Part shown: positions 27,001 to 37,800 of the stretch, in pieces
How positions within the stretch are numbered: position 1 is the first letter of the stretch
Layout: every line of letters begins with the position of its first letter
Origin: Paraspadella gotoi
Lineage: Eukaryota; Chaetognatha
Reading direction: 5' to 3'
DNA: 64,000 nucleotides
Assembly (NCBI GenBank): GCA_051294375.1
Contig: CM119267.1
Span: 25,183,783 to 25,247,782, forward strand
The notes under the pieces: model-generated
Told to the model about the DNA's origin: nothing
Databases searched by the model: none
The model's input: only the letters and a program-made list of their open reading frames with translations
Translations under genes and position numbers: made by a program

Positions 27001-30000
27001 TCTGCAGTTGCCTTATTCTCTTTTTTCTTTTTCTCATGCTGGCTTTTTACTGCCTGCCTTTTGAGTCTGCAGAAATGGCTCTGCAGGGCGTCTTTCTTTT
27101 TTTCTCTCTTTCTCCTGCTTGCTTTTGATTTCTTTCTCTTTTTCTGGCGTGCTTCTTGCTGCTGAAAATGATTTGGGCTTTTTTCTCTCTCTCTTTCTAA
27201 ATTAACTTTTTCCCTTTTAAAAAACTTTTATTATGCATCTTATTCCAAATTTACATCCTGAGATTTTTTGTACATTTTTTTCCTAAATATTTCAATTAGA
27301 ATAATATTTTTATTTTACATATTAATTTACTTTAATTATTCTATTTAGACTTCCATTTTTAACTTTCACGCTTTAGTTCTTACTATCACTTCGTCAGTTC
27401 TGATTCCAAGTCTTCACTGTGATCTTTGGGCTCTGGGAATGCTAACAGTTGTTTTGAGAGGTCCATTTGATCAAAACTGCTTCTTATGCGGGGTTAAAAC
27501 GTAAAACAAAAGTATCTTCAATATGTCTTTCCAAACTTTAGCACTTGTCTAAAAATTTAAACTTCCGAAAAATAGATTATTTATTTGTTTTATATTTATT
27601 TTTTTTTTCCTTTCTGGTTTATAACAATTTTTTTCCTCGAAATTTAATTTTTTTAGTATCAAAATTTATATTAATTAATATCAAAATCAAAAATCCAGAT
27701 TTTCTATGCGATTGCGGACGATCCTATATGCTTTTAAGGATCTTTTTTCCCCTGGATTTTTCATTAATTTTTTTTGAGAGTAATGTCCGGCGATGATCTC
27801 TACTCTTTTAGAATTTTTTTTTATTTTGTGACTGATCAGGGTGCTCATTTAAAAGAAAAAAAATATTTTAATAAGATTACTTAACTAGACCTTGGGTTTC
27901 TAAAACTTAATTTTAATGGCAAATGCGACAAGCACTGATCCAAAAACCACTCTCCTACAACTCCAAAAAGAATTCAAAGTTGCTCTTCATAACGCTTTCT
28001 GGAAAGATTGAGCCACAGCTTCAGTCTAAAATTAAAATGTTGCTGTGCAAATAATATAGCATAAACAATATATATATGAGGCTACACAGCACGTTTTAAC
28101 ACACAAGAGGTTAAAAATACTTAAATTTAGGGCTGCGCATCGTTCGAATTCGAGTTTCCGAATCAAAGATTCTATTATATTTCACTTCTATTAAAACTGC
28201 ATAGTCAAGGCCCAATAAATAATATCAATAATGGGTAGACTTTCGAAAAGCTTGGCGATCTTGGGAAACCAACGGGGTTAGAGCGGCGGATACGAAATAC
28301 CCATTTATCATGCCCCAAAAAATAGCGGATATTTAAATGACTGGTACAGACCGTTTTTCCCTTTTCCCAAAAAACCTACTTGATATCTTTTGTATAAATA
28401 GAAACAAATCACTACATATCAGTACAGGTTTTTGGATAGCTTATTGTCTTCTCTACTTAGATAAAAAGAAAAAGGTTTAAATTCTTGCAATCTTGCAATG
28501 CTTGATAAAGCAATCAATTGAACTATGGTTTTTAGGTGAAAACTGCATACGTCAAAGCCCTAATTTTTTTTTGGTTTCTAAGACACGATCGAAAGAAACT
28601 GTATTCGTTTTTACATACTGTTTCAGGTAGAGCGCAGGGGTTAATTTTTAGAGAGTTTATATTAATTTAGAGCCAAATAGAAAGGAATATCAAGTATATT
28701 GAGGATACAGCTCCCGCCCTTTTTTTTAAAAATTTTTTTAAAAAAGCCGCGCGTTCCGGATCTGTATTGAAAATGGATTGACGTAGGTATATCCAATGAG
28801 GGACATCAAATTAAAAATAAAGCATTGGATCATGCGCGATCCGGGGGCCAGATAAATACATATTCAACATGGCTTTCACCGTATTATTTACGTTTTAACG
28901 AACAGCATTCTGTTATGAAAATGTTTATGAATTCAACGCCTGTGATATTGGCGTTCCTAGGGCGTCGTTTGTAACCCTTTTACGTCTGCTTTATCTATTT
29001 CTCTTGAAAGAGACATTAATTATTGTTATGTGATAGTTGACAAACGTTCAATAAAATCATAAAACGCATAAGGATCGAGGCCTATTTTTTAATAGATAAC
29101 CCAAGATGATTTGCATTGTATCGACTGAATAAGAGAGAAGCTCATTGATATATATTGATGTCATCGATGACTAGTCATTACATTTAATAAGTATGCATAC
29201 TTTTTTATAAAATATGCATACTTTTTTTTAAAATATGCATACTTTTTCAAAGTATGCATACTTTTTTTTGAAGGATATGTATAACTTTTTTTAAAAGACC
29301 ATACTTTTTTTCCAAAGTATGCATACTTTTCAAAAGTATCGCATTACTTTTTTCACAGTATGCATTACTTTTTTCAAAAAGTTATGCATACTTCTTTTCA
29401 AGAGTTTGGCATACTTTTTTTTCAAAAGTATGCATACTTTTTATCAAAGTATGCATACTTATATTTCTAAAATATCCATTACTTTTTTCAAAAGTATGCA
29501 TGCTTTTTTGAAGTATGCATACTTTTTTAAAATATGCATACTTTTTTTCCAAGTATGCATACTTTTTTTCACAGTATGCATACTTTTTTCCAAGTATGCA
29601 TACTTTTATTTCCAGTATGCCATACTTTTTTTCCAAAGTATGCATACTTTTTTCCAAGTATGCATAACTTTTTTTTCCAAAGTATGCATAACTTTTTTTC
29701 AAAAGTATGCATACTTTTTTTCAAAGTATGCATACTTTTTTTCAAAGTAGTGCATATTTTTTCAAGTATGCATACTTTTTTCAAAGTATGCATACTTTTT
29801 TCAAAAGTAATTTGACATACTTTTTTCCAAATATAGCATACTTTTTTTCAAGTAATGCATACTTTTTTCAAGTATGCATACTAATTTTCGTATAGCACTA
29901 TATACATATGCTTTTTTCAACTTGCATACTTTTTTTCAAAGTTTCATACTTTTTTCAACTGATACTTTTTCAACTTGCATACTTTTTCAACTTGCATCTT

Positions 30001-31611
30001 TTTTCAACTTGCAACTTTTTTCTTGCATACATTTTACATTGCATACTTTTTCAACGTTGCATACTTTTTTTCACTTGATATTTTTCACACTCTGCATATC
30101 TTTTTCAAACTTGCATATTCTTTTTTCAACTTGCATATCTTTTTCAACTTTGGCATATCTTTTCAACTTGCATATTTTAACTGATTACCGCTAAATTATC
30201 TTAGTCAAATCCGACATTGTTTGCCCAAACTTGTTCATAATAAAAATAAGCCGATTCAGATATGACAAATTTTAGATATTAAAACTATCGTCATCAATCA
30301 TTAGTTTAATTAATTTTATTCATTGCATCAATTTACTTACCATTATCAATCATTATCTTTTAATTATAGTTTTATTTGCTATCAATATTAAAAATCTGTT
30401 TATCATAAAATTAAAATGATTCAAAAATGAAAAATTAATCGTGAAGTGACGATAGTGAAATTCTTAATCTTGAAATTAACGATAGTTAAAATTGAGTTAA
30501 GTTTTAATTAGTAGTTTTGCTGGTGGTGAGATCAGTCAATATACTTTGCAATTTATTACTTCTTTGGCTCTCTTGTTCTATTTCTCCCATTTTTATTCTG
30601 TTATAATTATGTTATTTTTTGTGATTAATTTTGTAAGGATTCCTTTTTTTCCGGGGCATTCGCTTATTCTATTTTTCTTATGAGGCCCGGTTCGCAGCAT
30701 AATCGCTATTATCGTGGTAAAGCTTAGTACACAGTAGTTTCAAATCCTTATTGGATCACAAAACGAGTTCGATTTTAAGCGAAAGTTGATGCGAATTTGA
30801 AGCGCGATTTTTCGCGACTGGTTTTAAATTGCCATAACTTTTGAACGGATTATTCCCGATTTTTTATAAATTTTGCATATAGATAGTATTTTAAATTTCC
30901 CTATATCGAGTCGGTACCAAATTTATTTTTAAAAATACTCAATAGTTTAGAAACGATGCACATCCCCATTAAATTTTCTTTTGCTCTAAAATTCTGTTTG
31001 AGTGCTTAGTAGTTATAACTGAGTAATTACTTTTAAAAAATCACTGCTTCGTAACGGATAGCCATGGATTAACCAAATTTATACCAATAGTTCTTTTTTC
31101 CATGAATATTATTTACTTATAATATCCTCCATTTTAAAGGAAAGTAGTAAATGAAAACGATTTCTCCGATTAACACCAACGTTATTTACTTAGTGATGTA
31201 TTATTAAAACGCCTGCGCTCTTAACTGCGATTATTGCAAAAACAAAGGAAAAGGAAAATGTCCTGATCTGTCATCGGTAAATAGAATCGGTAGTGTCTAA
31301 ACTCTCATCTTCGCGACGGTCGTTGGAATGGCGGCCCTCGCTACCACAACACTGTTTTGAACCCAAAGTTTCCGCGCCCATTCTCACTTTAGATGGGTTA
31401 ACGTTATTATCATTATCATTTACTACGTTCAGGTGAATTTTGTTCCTTTTTTGTTTTATATATATTAAAATAAGTTTTATGAAAATAAAAGCAATACAGA
31501 TTAGTGATTACATTAACGGACCTCAGTATCGGCGACTCGTGCGTAGGGAGCTCGAATGTCGATCGTCACATGAGACGGAGTTTGAGTCACAACAAACGTG
31601 GGAGTCAGCAT
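12080..31611 (-). CDS. SHQ1: SHQ1 homologue, H/ACA RNP assembly factor
   Basis: SHQ1 is the chaperone that holds dyskerin/NAP57 before H/ACA ribonucleoproteins assemble. Exons 31611-31522, 14882-14723, 13633-12931, 12805-12694 and 12562-12080 join in phase to 515 residues (human about 577). Exon 1 encodes MLTPTF and APYARVADTE, the start of the CS domain, which continues in exon 2 with FVDGKDFRFFSKPYFLRL. Exon 3 has an acidic linker and the SHQ1-domain motifs CYDVRTT and ALSWF. The rest includes YPLYRRW and WILNDLF, then an acidic Ser/Asp tail. Intron 1 is 16.6 kb as assembled, filled with repeats, assembly duplications and a nested opposite-strand gene. Exon 1 is present again, unchanged in length, at 41765-41854 (block B). 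PWP2 ends 247 bp upstream. Confidence 0.9.
13670..13770. repeat. Degenerate G-rich ggtttaagg/ggtaatt repeat
   Basis: Short irregular gggtttaag and ggtaatt units in intron 2 of SHQ1, next to the exon-3 acceptor. They are not a regular telomeric array. Confidence 0.5.
13812..14505. repeat. F3 repeat, truncated copy 3
   Basis: Left half of the F3 element (agcgtggcttagtgtatg, then ttgatggattgacctgaaat-type sequence and the ctctcattctttacttacc block), matching 5.55-6.4 kb and 51.9-52.7 kb. It lies in SHQ1 intron 2. Confidence 0.7.
15040..18341 (+). CDS. Nested 96-residue secreted/anchored cysteine-rich protein
   Basis: Three exons, 15040-15094, 15354-15428 and 18181-18341, join in phase (55+75+161 = 97 codons with stop). 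Splice sites are ACAG/gtcggt, cccaccag/CT, GAAA/gtaact and atttaag/CG. The product has a signal peptide (1 to about 18, MKWLQCLAIFYIVTVART). The mature part has eight cysteines at 22, 28, 38, 39, 51, 55, 58 and 65, a Gly-rich linker, and a C-terminal hydrophobic run (78-92, VPAFLIVAVVVFA) that could be a membrane helix or a GPI-anchor signal. I do not recognise the spacing C-x5-C-x9-CC-x11-C-x3-C-x2-C-x6-C. If intron 2 were retained, the frame would stop at 15461-15463, giving a shorter secreted form. The gene lies entirely within SHQ1 intron 1 on the opposite strand. A frame-broken copy of exon 3 is at 23532-23702. Confidence 0.65.
15925..16275 (+). repeat. Pyrimidine-rich low-complexity tract
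   Basis: Ctctt/tttctc-rich DNA inside intron 2 of the nested gene. The Phe/Ser/Leu-rich open frames here are composition artefacts. Confidence 0.8.
16300..18180. other. AT-rich intronic DNA, nothing firm
   Basis: Intron 2 of the nested gene. From about 17060 the sequence is duplicated, with many indels, at 22321 onward. A 42-codon frame (17777 onward, MSRSEHNLRLRLLNIRKMVE) ends in AT-rich DNA and has no splice sites compatible with the nested gene, so I do not call it. Confidence 0.5.
18540..22230. mobile_element. F1 long-armed foldback element (cleanest copy)
   Basis: The left end, aaagcataaggatcgtcgca, recurs inverted at the right end (about 22150-22215). The arms are complementary over much of their length: 18540-20085 versus 21140-22215. 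Matching landmarks are the cagcttcatacacccaaattt block (19943 left, about 21255 right inverted), the gagaga/cagcag tract and the cataagtggcgtcgtcg/cgacgccacttatg segment. Between the arms lies a core with a GC-rich block (20395-20470, 20650-20790) framed by two roughly 150-bp direct repeats (20087-20230, 20786-20940). No transposase is visible, so the element is non-autonomous or a foldback type. Confidence 0.7.
18636..18800. repeat. Purine tandem repeat (gaaaggaaagaaagaata)n
   Basis: Tandem units of about 18 bp in the left F1 arm. The Phe/Leu/Ser-rich frames on the minus strand come from it. Copies recur at about 24035-24170 and 38125-38230. Confidence 0.85.
22296..22320. other. Assembly gap, 25 N
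   Basis: Exactly 25 undetermined bases. Immediately right of it begins an indel-rich copy of sequence already given from about 17060. Confidence 0.99.
22321..28130 (+). repeat. Indel-riddled direct copy of 17.06-22.29 kb
   Basis: Same order and strand as 17060-22290, including the nested gene's exon 3, the purine repeat, the F1 arms and core. It differs mainly by one-base insertions and deletions spread evenly over coding, unique and repeat DNA. The extra 27.8-28.13 kb recurs at 40.92-41.21 kb. The pattern looks like raw long-read sequence rather than mutation. Confidence 0.8.
23532..23702 (+). pseudogene. Frame-broken copy of exon 3 of the nested cysteine-rich gene
   Basis: Corresponds to 18181-18341 with several single-base insertions. 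The Cys codons and the hydrophobic end are recognisable in alternating frames. It is probably an assembly duplicate rather than a real pseudogene, because its non-coding surroundings carry the same density of indels. Confidence 0.6.
28131..29186. other. Non-coding stretch, nothing recognised
   Basis: No supported gene or repeat. It belongs to the roughly 2.8-kb segment (28.13-30.97 kb) that block B lacks. Confidence 0.5.
29187..30180. repeat. Minisatellite with palindromic core AGTATGCATACT
   Basis: Several dozen tandem units of about 20-22 bp, typically aagtatgcatacttttttt plus a few bases. The 12-bp core is a perfect palindrome. From about 29905 the unit decays to ttgcatacttttttcaac, losing one arm of the palindrome. 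Length variation is mostly in the T run. All frames here on both strands are repeat translations. Confidence 0.9.
30181..31521. other. AT-rich intronic DNA of SHQ1
   Basis: No gene seen. From 30971 rightward the sequence is present again at 41212 onward (block B). Confidence 0.6.
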
Positions 31612-31858
31612 TTCGCCAATAAAAGTTTTTATTTGTATTCACATTTGAATTCTTTTCATTTAGTATTATTCGTGGTAATTATTTATGAGCGGATAATGGT
31701 TTGAAGACTGTAAATATACGTATATAAAACTGAACAGGTTTCATTCAAAAAACAATAAAAGTAACAAAACAGAACAGTCACAAAACTCGAAAGAATAAAG
31801 GCCAGGAAGTGGTTCAGGTTTACTTTTGTTTCTCAAACGAAATAGTACCCAACATTCG

Positions 31859-34800
31859 TCAAAAAAATATTTCTTCTGTCATCATGGATTCAGAGTTCGT
31901 CATTTCCTCATCTTCCTCTTCCTTTCCCTCTTCCCTCTTCTTCTTCCCGTCGGCCAATGCCAGAAGATATTCCATCGAGTATTGGTTCCCATTGCAGATT
32001 CTCTCCAACTCCTTCCACTTGGTCGTCAGCGTCTTTTGCAAAGAGGTCAACGCCGCCTTCAACGTTGGTGCCGTCGACGCCGCCGCCTTCAGTTCGGGCC
32101 CCCGCCCCATAAGCGTCTCCGAGATCCACCGTAAATAAAATCCAAGATGCGGCGATGACTCGGCGAGGCGGGCGAGGTGATCGAGGAGCGGACGGATCCG
32201 GGTGAGAGGGAGGGAGGCGACGACGAAGGCCACGTCGCCGGGAGGTGTCGCTTCCAACACGCGACACACTAGGGCCTCGTCGTTAAGTTTGAGAGCGATG
32301 ACGAGGGCCTTGGGAAAGTCGGGCTCCGGGTCGAAGCGAAGACAGCGGGCGGCCGCGGCGGGCGTGGAGTCCAGGTCCAACTCGAAGGGATCGAAGGCCG
32401 ACGTCGCATCGAGGGAAAAGATGACGAGGCCATCGGTGGCGCAGGCGGCGAATTCGCGACCCGTCGGCGAAAAAGCTACGCCCGCCACGCGCGCCTCTGG
32501 TTTGAAGCGGCGTTCCGAGGCGTCGCCTGACCGGACGCCAGGAAGGGAAGCGTGTGAGGGAGAGGAGTCGACGAGAGAGAGGGACCCGAACTCCGTCATC
32601 TGCGGAAAATAAAAGTAAAAATTCAATAACANNNNNNNNNNAGTCGACGAGAGCGAGGGACCCGAACTCCGTCATCTGCGGAAAATAAAAATAAAAATTC
32701 AATAACAATTGCGAGATAATGTAAAGTTAAAAAAAAAAATGTCAACATTGTGGATAAAACGACTAATTTCAGTGATTTAAACCCGCAACAGGTGGATGGA
32801 ATATATTTTTTTTACTTTCTTTAAACAAATTAAAGTTGACTTTGAATTTAAGCTTTTCGTTGAATCAATCTTGACACTATTGCCCAACAGCAATACCCAA
32901 CAATAAGGCCCTCACCTGTCTCCTGTCCAAGAACTGAGAGACGGCGTCCATGGATTCGTTGCGCGTTACTTGAAACCTCCGCAGCAAAAGGCCCTCGGCA
33001 CAAGAGTAGAGGCAGACAAACGGGCTATCCCCCGCGGCCAAAAGGCAGTCCCCATCGGCCGAGAAGCAGAGACTCTTGAAAGACTTTGACTTGGCCACCG
33101 TCTTGCCGGAGATTTTGTCAGAGTCGCGTCGACCGTAGCCGAGATCGTGTCGTCCCTCGATAGAACCGATTTGGGAGGCTGAGTCGAGGGTCCACAGCAG
33201 AATCTTGAAGGAAAGATAGGAATTTTATAGCAAGACAAGTAGACAACGATTCGCATGAACAAAATACTACATGAACAAAGTAGCCTAAAAAAAATTTGAA
33301 ATCTGTTTTATTGGTCAGAAAAAATTAGCTCACCTGAGCGTCCAAAGTGGCGACGGCGATCTGAGCGCCGTCCATCCTCCAGGCCAACGCCGTCCCGTCG
33401 GCGACCAGGTTGAAGATCTCCTTGGATCCTTTGCTCTCGAAGACGTCCCACGTGCGGAGCGACTTGTCCCACGATGTCGAGGCCAGAACGGCGGCGACTG
33501 GGGAAAACCCGAGTCCTGAGCGGGAGATATATTTAAAAATTGTGAGGATCGATGTTTTAATTTTTTTTTAATATTGTTTAAATACAATTTTAAAAATAAT
33601 AACCGGAAAGCGGTGCTTGGTGGCCGGTGAGAATTTCGAGCAGACGTCCTGTCTGCAGAGACCAGACGAAGACGTCGAAGGCATCGAGTCCGCCGGCGGC
33701 GACGACGTCGCCCGACGGGTCAATCGCCAGGCATGAGAACTGTTGGAGAAAACATTTAATTATTAAAAAATGTTATTCTAGTCTGAATGTAAAAACATAT
33801 CAGACCTATTGAGGTAACGCCGTGAGCGAGCTTGTGCATTCTGACTTGCTATTTGTTATATATAACAAATTAATTTTTTTATATATATATATTTATTATC
33901 ATGGACATAATATAAGCGTGAGATATAAAGCAAGTAGAAGGGAGACTATTTCTAAAACATACAAAAAAATAAAACTTATTATAAAATATTCAACTTTAAC
34001 CATACGTTACTACCCCGTGAGCCAAATCCGATGATACAAAATAAAAAAAAACTGTACGCCAATAAGAAAAATTTATAATACCATTAGAAAGAAAAATCAA
34101 TGACGTTTTTAAAAAAATTCAAAAAATTGCTTAAAAACGCTTTAAAACATTCTAAAAATGCTATCCATTTCAATAACAAAAAATCTTAAAAGCATAAGGA
34201 TCGTCGCAATTGCATAAGAAAAATAATCTGGATTGACGACAAATTTTGATACTAAAAAAATCCAATTTGAGAAAAATAAAGAAAATTAAAAAAAAAAAAA
34301 AAAAATCCACGAAAATCTCGGATGTAAATTTGGGAATAAATGGCGATAATAAAAGTTTTTAGAGGGAAAAAATTAATCAGAGAGAGAGAGAGTAGGAAGC
34401 CAAATCATTTTCAGCAGCAGAGGCACCCAAAAAAAAAAAGAAAGATATCAAAAGGCAGCAGCAGAAGCAGCAAGAGAAAAGAGAGAAAAAGAATAAGCCC
34501 CAAAGGAGCCAGCTGCAGACTCGTATTTTTCCCCTATGATTATGAATCAGTGACAAGGGAAAAGGGAGGGAGAGAGACATGTAATTTATTGTTCCGAATG
34601 GAACCGGGATTCTTCATGGTTCTTCCCCACCAACAAGTGAGCATCTGCTCTGCAAACGCGACAAAAAAAGAGAAGAGGAAATCCTCCTCTTCCCCGCCTT
34701 CTCTTCCCCCTCCCGTACGCTACCTCAGTACGCCGTCACGAGACAGAATCACTCGTAACCAAGCAAACCAAGAGGGGGGAATCCCGCGAAGACTTCCGGT

Positions 34801-37800
34801 GAAGCACCACGCCCACTTGACCGGACGTCGTAGAAGGGGGGATGAGAAACCGCAAAAAACCAGTCCATGGACGAAAACCGGGTCTGGAGAAACTGACGGC
34901 CGGACGAGGCAACGGCCGAAAGAGCTGTCGGGCGATCAGACGGCGTCCTTTGACGTCCCTGGAGCCCCGCCCCTACGCTTGGGAGGCGGTGAAGACTTGC
35001 GAGGCCGGTAGGGACGGCGAGCGGGACTACGCGGACTGCCACGCCCACGCTTGCGGTGAGCAGAACAGGCGCAATTGTGTGGTGCCCCGGAGCGGAGAAG
35101 CGAAGAATGGAACGCTTGAGTGACGTCTGTCTCCAAAAAGGAATGCCGTGTAGGGCGGAGAACTGGACAACTGTCTTGAGATCCGAAGGGGCAGCGTCGA
35201 CAACTAAGCGCCGAGACTCGGAGAGAGCCAAACCAAAAATCGCCACCAAACCCAACGAGGCGTCCTCAAGGGGCTTTGGCAAGAACAGTCAAGGTGCCTG
35301 CGTCCACTGCAATCCGGGCCCTCGAGCCAAAGGCGATCGACATGAGCATAGAGAGGACTCAGCGACAAAAAGGACAGCATAGCGGACGCTACAGGCGTCT
35401 CTGCATGATGCGCATCAAAGCCTGAAGCGTGTCATCTTGGAGTCTTCCGAACGGACATCGACATGAGCGGCAAAGGCAACTATCCTGAGCAGGAGGACGA
35501 AATTCTGCCGGCGAAGAGACATCCGACCAGCACCTGAAACGCGTGTTGGCGGAAAACACGTCCCACGACGGTAAAAGAACATCGTCCTGGCCAACTCTGC
35601 GCAAGACCCTCCACTGCTGTAAGACCCACTCCGAAGGCTGTACAGAGGCACGACGAGACAGGAAGTTGTCAAACCCCTCAACAGACTCTTCAGAGGAACC
35701 CTCTTCTGATCCCGAAACGGAGGCATCGTCGTTGACTCGCGCAGGTGGGGCTCGACGAGGAAGGCGTGACACCCTCTGAGCGTGAAGGCCGATCCGCCGC
35801 CGAAGAGGCCGCCAAAGAACACGAAGACTCCAAGTCACTGGCGCACAAACGAAGACCGACGAAGAACGGCGAATGGCAAACAGAGGCGTCCAAGAACCAT
35901 GAAGAAAATGTACATGGANNNNNNNNNNNNNNNNNNNNNNNNNNNNNNNNNNNNNNNNNNNNNNNNNNNNNNNNNNNNNNNNNNNNNNNNNNNNNNNNNN
36001 NNNNNNNNNNNNNNNNNNNNNNNNNNNNNNNNNNNNNNNNNNNNNNNNNNNNNNNNNNNNNNNNNNNNNNNNNNNNNNNNNNNNNNNNNNNNNNNNNNNN
36101 NNNNNNNNNNNNNNNNNNNNNNNNNNNNNNNNNNNNNNNNNNNNNNNNNNNNNNNNNNNNNNNNNNNNNNNNNNNNNNNNNNNNNNNNNNNNNNNNNNNN
36201 NNNNNNNNNNNNNNNNNNNNNNNNCCCTCTGTACGCCAAATGTACGCCAAAAAAAGGCGAAAAAGCAAAAAAACGAAAAAAAGAGAACTCATCGCCGAAG
36301 ACTCTCCAACNNNNNNNNNNNNNNNNNNNNNNNNNNNNNNNNNNNNNNNNNNNNNNNNNNNNNNNNNNNNNNNNNNNNNNNNNNNNNNNNNNNNNNNNNN
36401 NNNNNNNNNNNNNNNNNNNNNNNNNNNNNNNNNNNNNNNNNNNNNNNNNNNNNNNNNNNNNNNNNNNNNNNNNNNNNNNNNNNNNNNNNNNNNNNNNNNN
36501 NNNNNNNNNNNNNNNNNNNNNNNNNNNNNNNNNNNNNNNNNNNNNNNNNNNNNNNNNNNNNNNNNNNNNNNNNNNNNNNNNNNNNNNNNNNNNNNNNNNN
36601 NNNNNNNNNNNNNNNNNNNNNNNNNNNNNNNNNNNNNNNNNNNNNNNNNNNNNNNNNNNNNNNNNNNGAGTCAAGGCTCTTCCCCCTGCAGCCGCGCAGT
36701 GTGCGTCGAGGGCAAGCGAGAGGGCTGAGTCAAGGCTCTTCCCTCCGAAGCCACGCACAATGAAGANNNNNNNNNNNNNNNNNNNNNNNNNTTGAGAAGA
36801 GTTGCTTGCTGCTTACCGATCGAGAAAAAAAAATCATCTGAGTGCCAAAGAAAGAAAACTGTTATTCTATTTTTTTCATAATTACCTTTTGTCAGCTAGT
36901 TCTCCAAAATGAGTTGAATTATAATTTGTGTTAAATATATTGCTTAATCAAATGTTGTAAAAGACTTGGAAAAATATATTAAGCTTGCTTGATTAACTAA
37001 GAAATAGATTCGTCTTGTGATAAAATTCATCACTATAAAAGATATGAAAATGAATAAAAATCAAAATGAATTAAAAATTATATTTATTTCAAAAACTAAA
37101 TCGACTATTTACAATAGACTTAATTATTAACTATAAATTATGAATAGATAACAAAAAATAGAATAACTAGTTTTCTTTCTTTGGCACTATACCTTTTTTT
37201 CTCGACCGCAAACAGCAAGCACTCTTTTCTCATTTATTTAAACTTTCATTAATTTCACTCTTTTTGTCTCATTTTATCAATTTTTAATCATTTAATCGTT
37301 TTTGTCAATTTTTCTTTATATTTTATATAGAAAAAAATTAAAAACTACTATTTAAAAGTCATAATTCCATTATAAAATGATAAAAATTTAAAAAAAAAAC
37401 TTTAATGACCTGGTGAGACAAAATATTAAAGTTACCCATTGTCAAATCAGAATTTACTATTTTTTTTATTTACTCTGAGAAAAGTGCATTCCCTTTTTCC
37501 CTTTAGCCTAGTTCAAACCTATTAAATAAAAATAAAATTAAGGAAGTGATTTTTTTTAAATTAAAAAAATTATAACTTTTTAACCGATAATCCTTTTAAA
37601 AAATTCTTTCAGCAAAACAAAGCAATTATTTCTTTATTCAATTCGCCATAATTTTTTTACAAATATTTCACAAACTTTGTTAAAAATATCATTTTAAAAA
37701 TTTTTATCAAAAATTACCCCAAACAATAGGTTTTAAAAAAATTTACTTTAGTAAAAAATTCCACTTAATTTATAATGCCAAGGTATGTAATAGTCAATTT

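Larger units (their letters stand above)
30971..36766 (+). repeat. Duplicated block A
   Basis: Direct duplicate of 41212-47640 (block B). It contains SHQ1 exon 1, PWP2 exons 7-10 and the left part of the nested F1/F2 transposon. The PWP2 exons are intact here. The transposon part is interrupted by N-runs and is worse than B around 35280-35460. Confidence 0.9.
34183..36766. mobile_element. F1 arm with nested F2 element, block A copy
   Basis: F1 left terminus (aaagcataaggatcgtcgca) at about 34183, then the cagcag/gagaga arm to about 34590. There the F2 terminus (ttcttcatggttcttcccc) begins inside the F1 arm. The F2 interior is GC-rich. It runs into N-gaps 35919-36224, 36311-36667 and 36767-36791, so the right end is missing here; compare the B copy. 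Confidence 0.75.

Noticed and set aside
29187-30180. CRISPR-like regular spacing
   Set aside because: The spacers are T runs rather than unique sequences, the unit is too short, and the genome is eukaryotic.
29319-30194. Open frames up to 143 residues on both strands (Phe/Tyr/His/Lys rich)
   Set aside because: They are translations of the 20-22-bp minisatellite and shift frame with its T-run lengths.
35690-36795. Open frames of 200-337 residues spanning the N-runs
   Set aside because: Their length comes from undetermined bases; only short real sequence lies inside a transposon.
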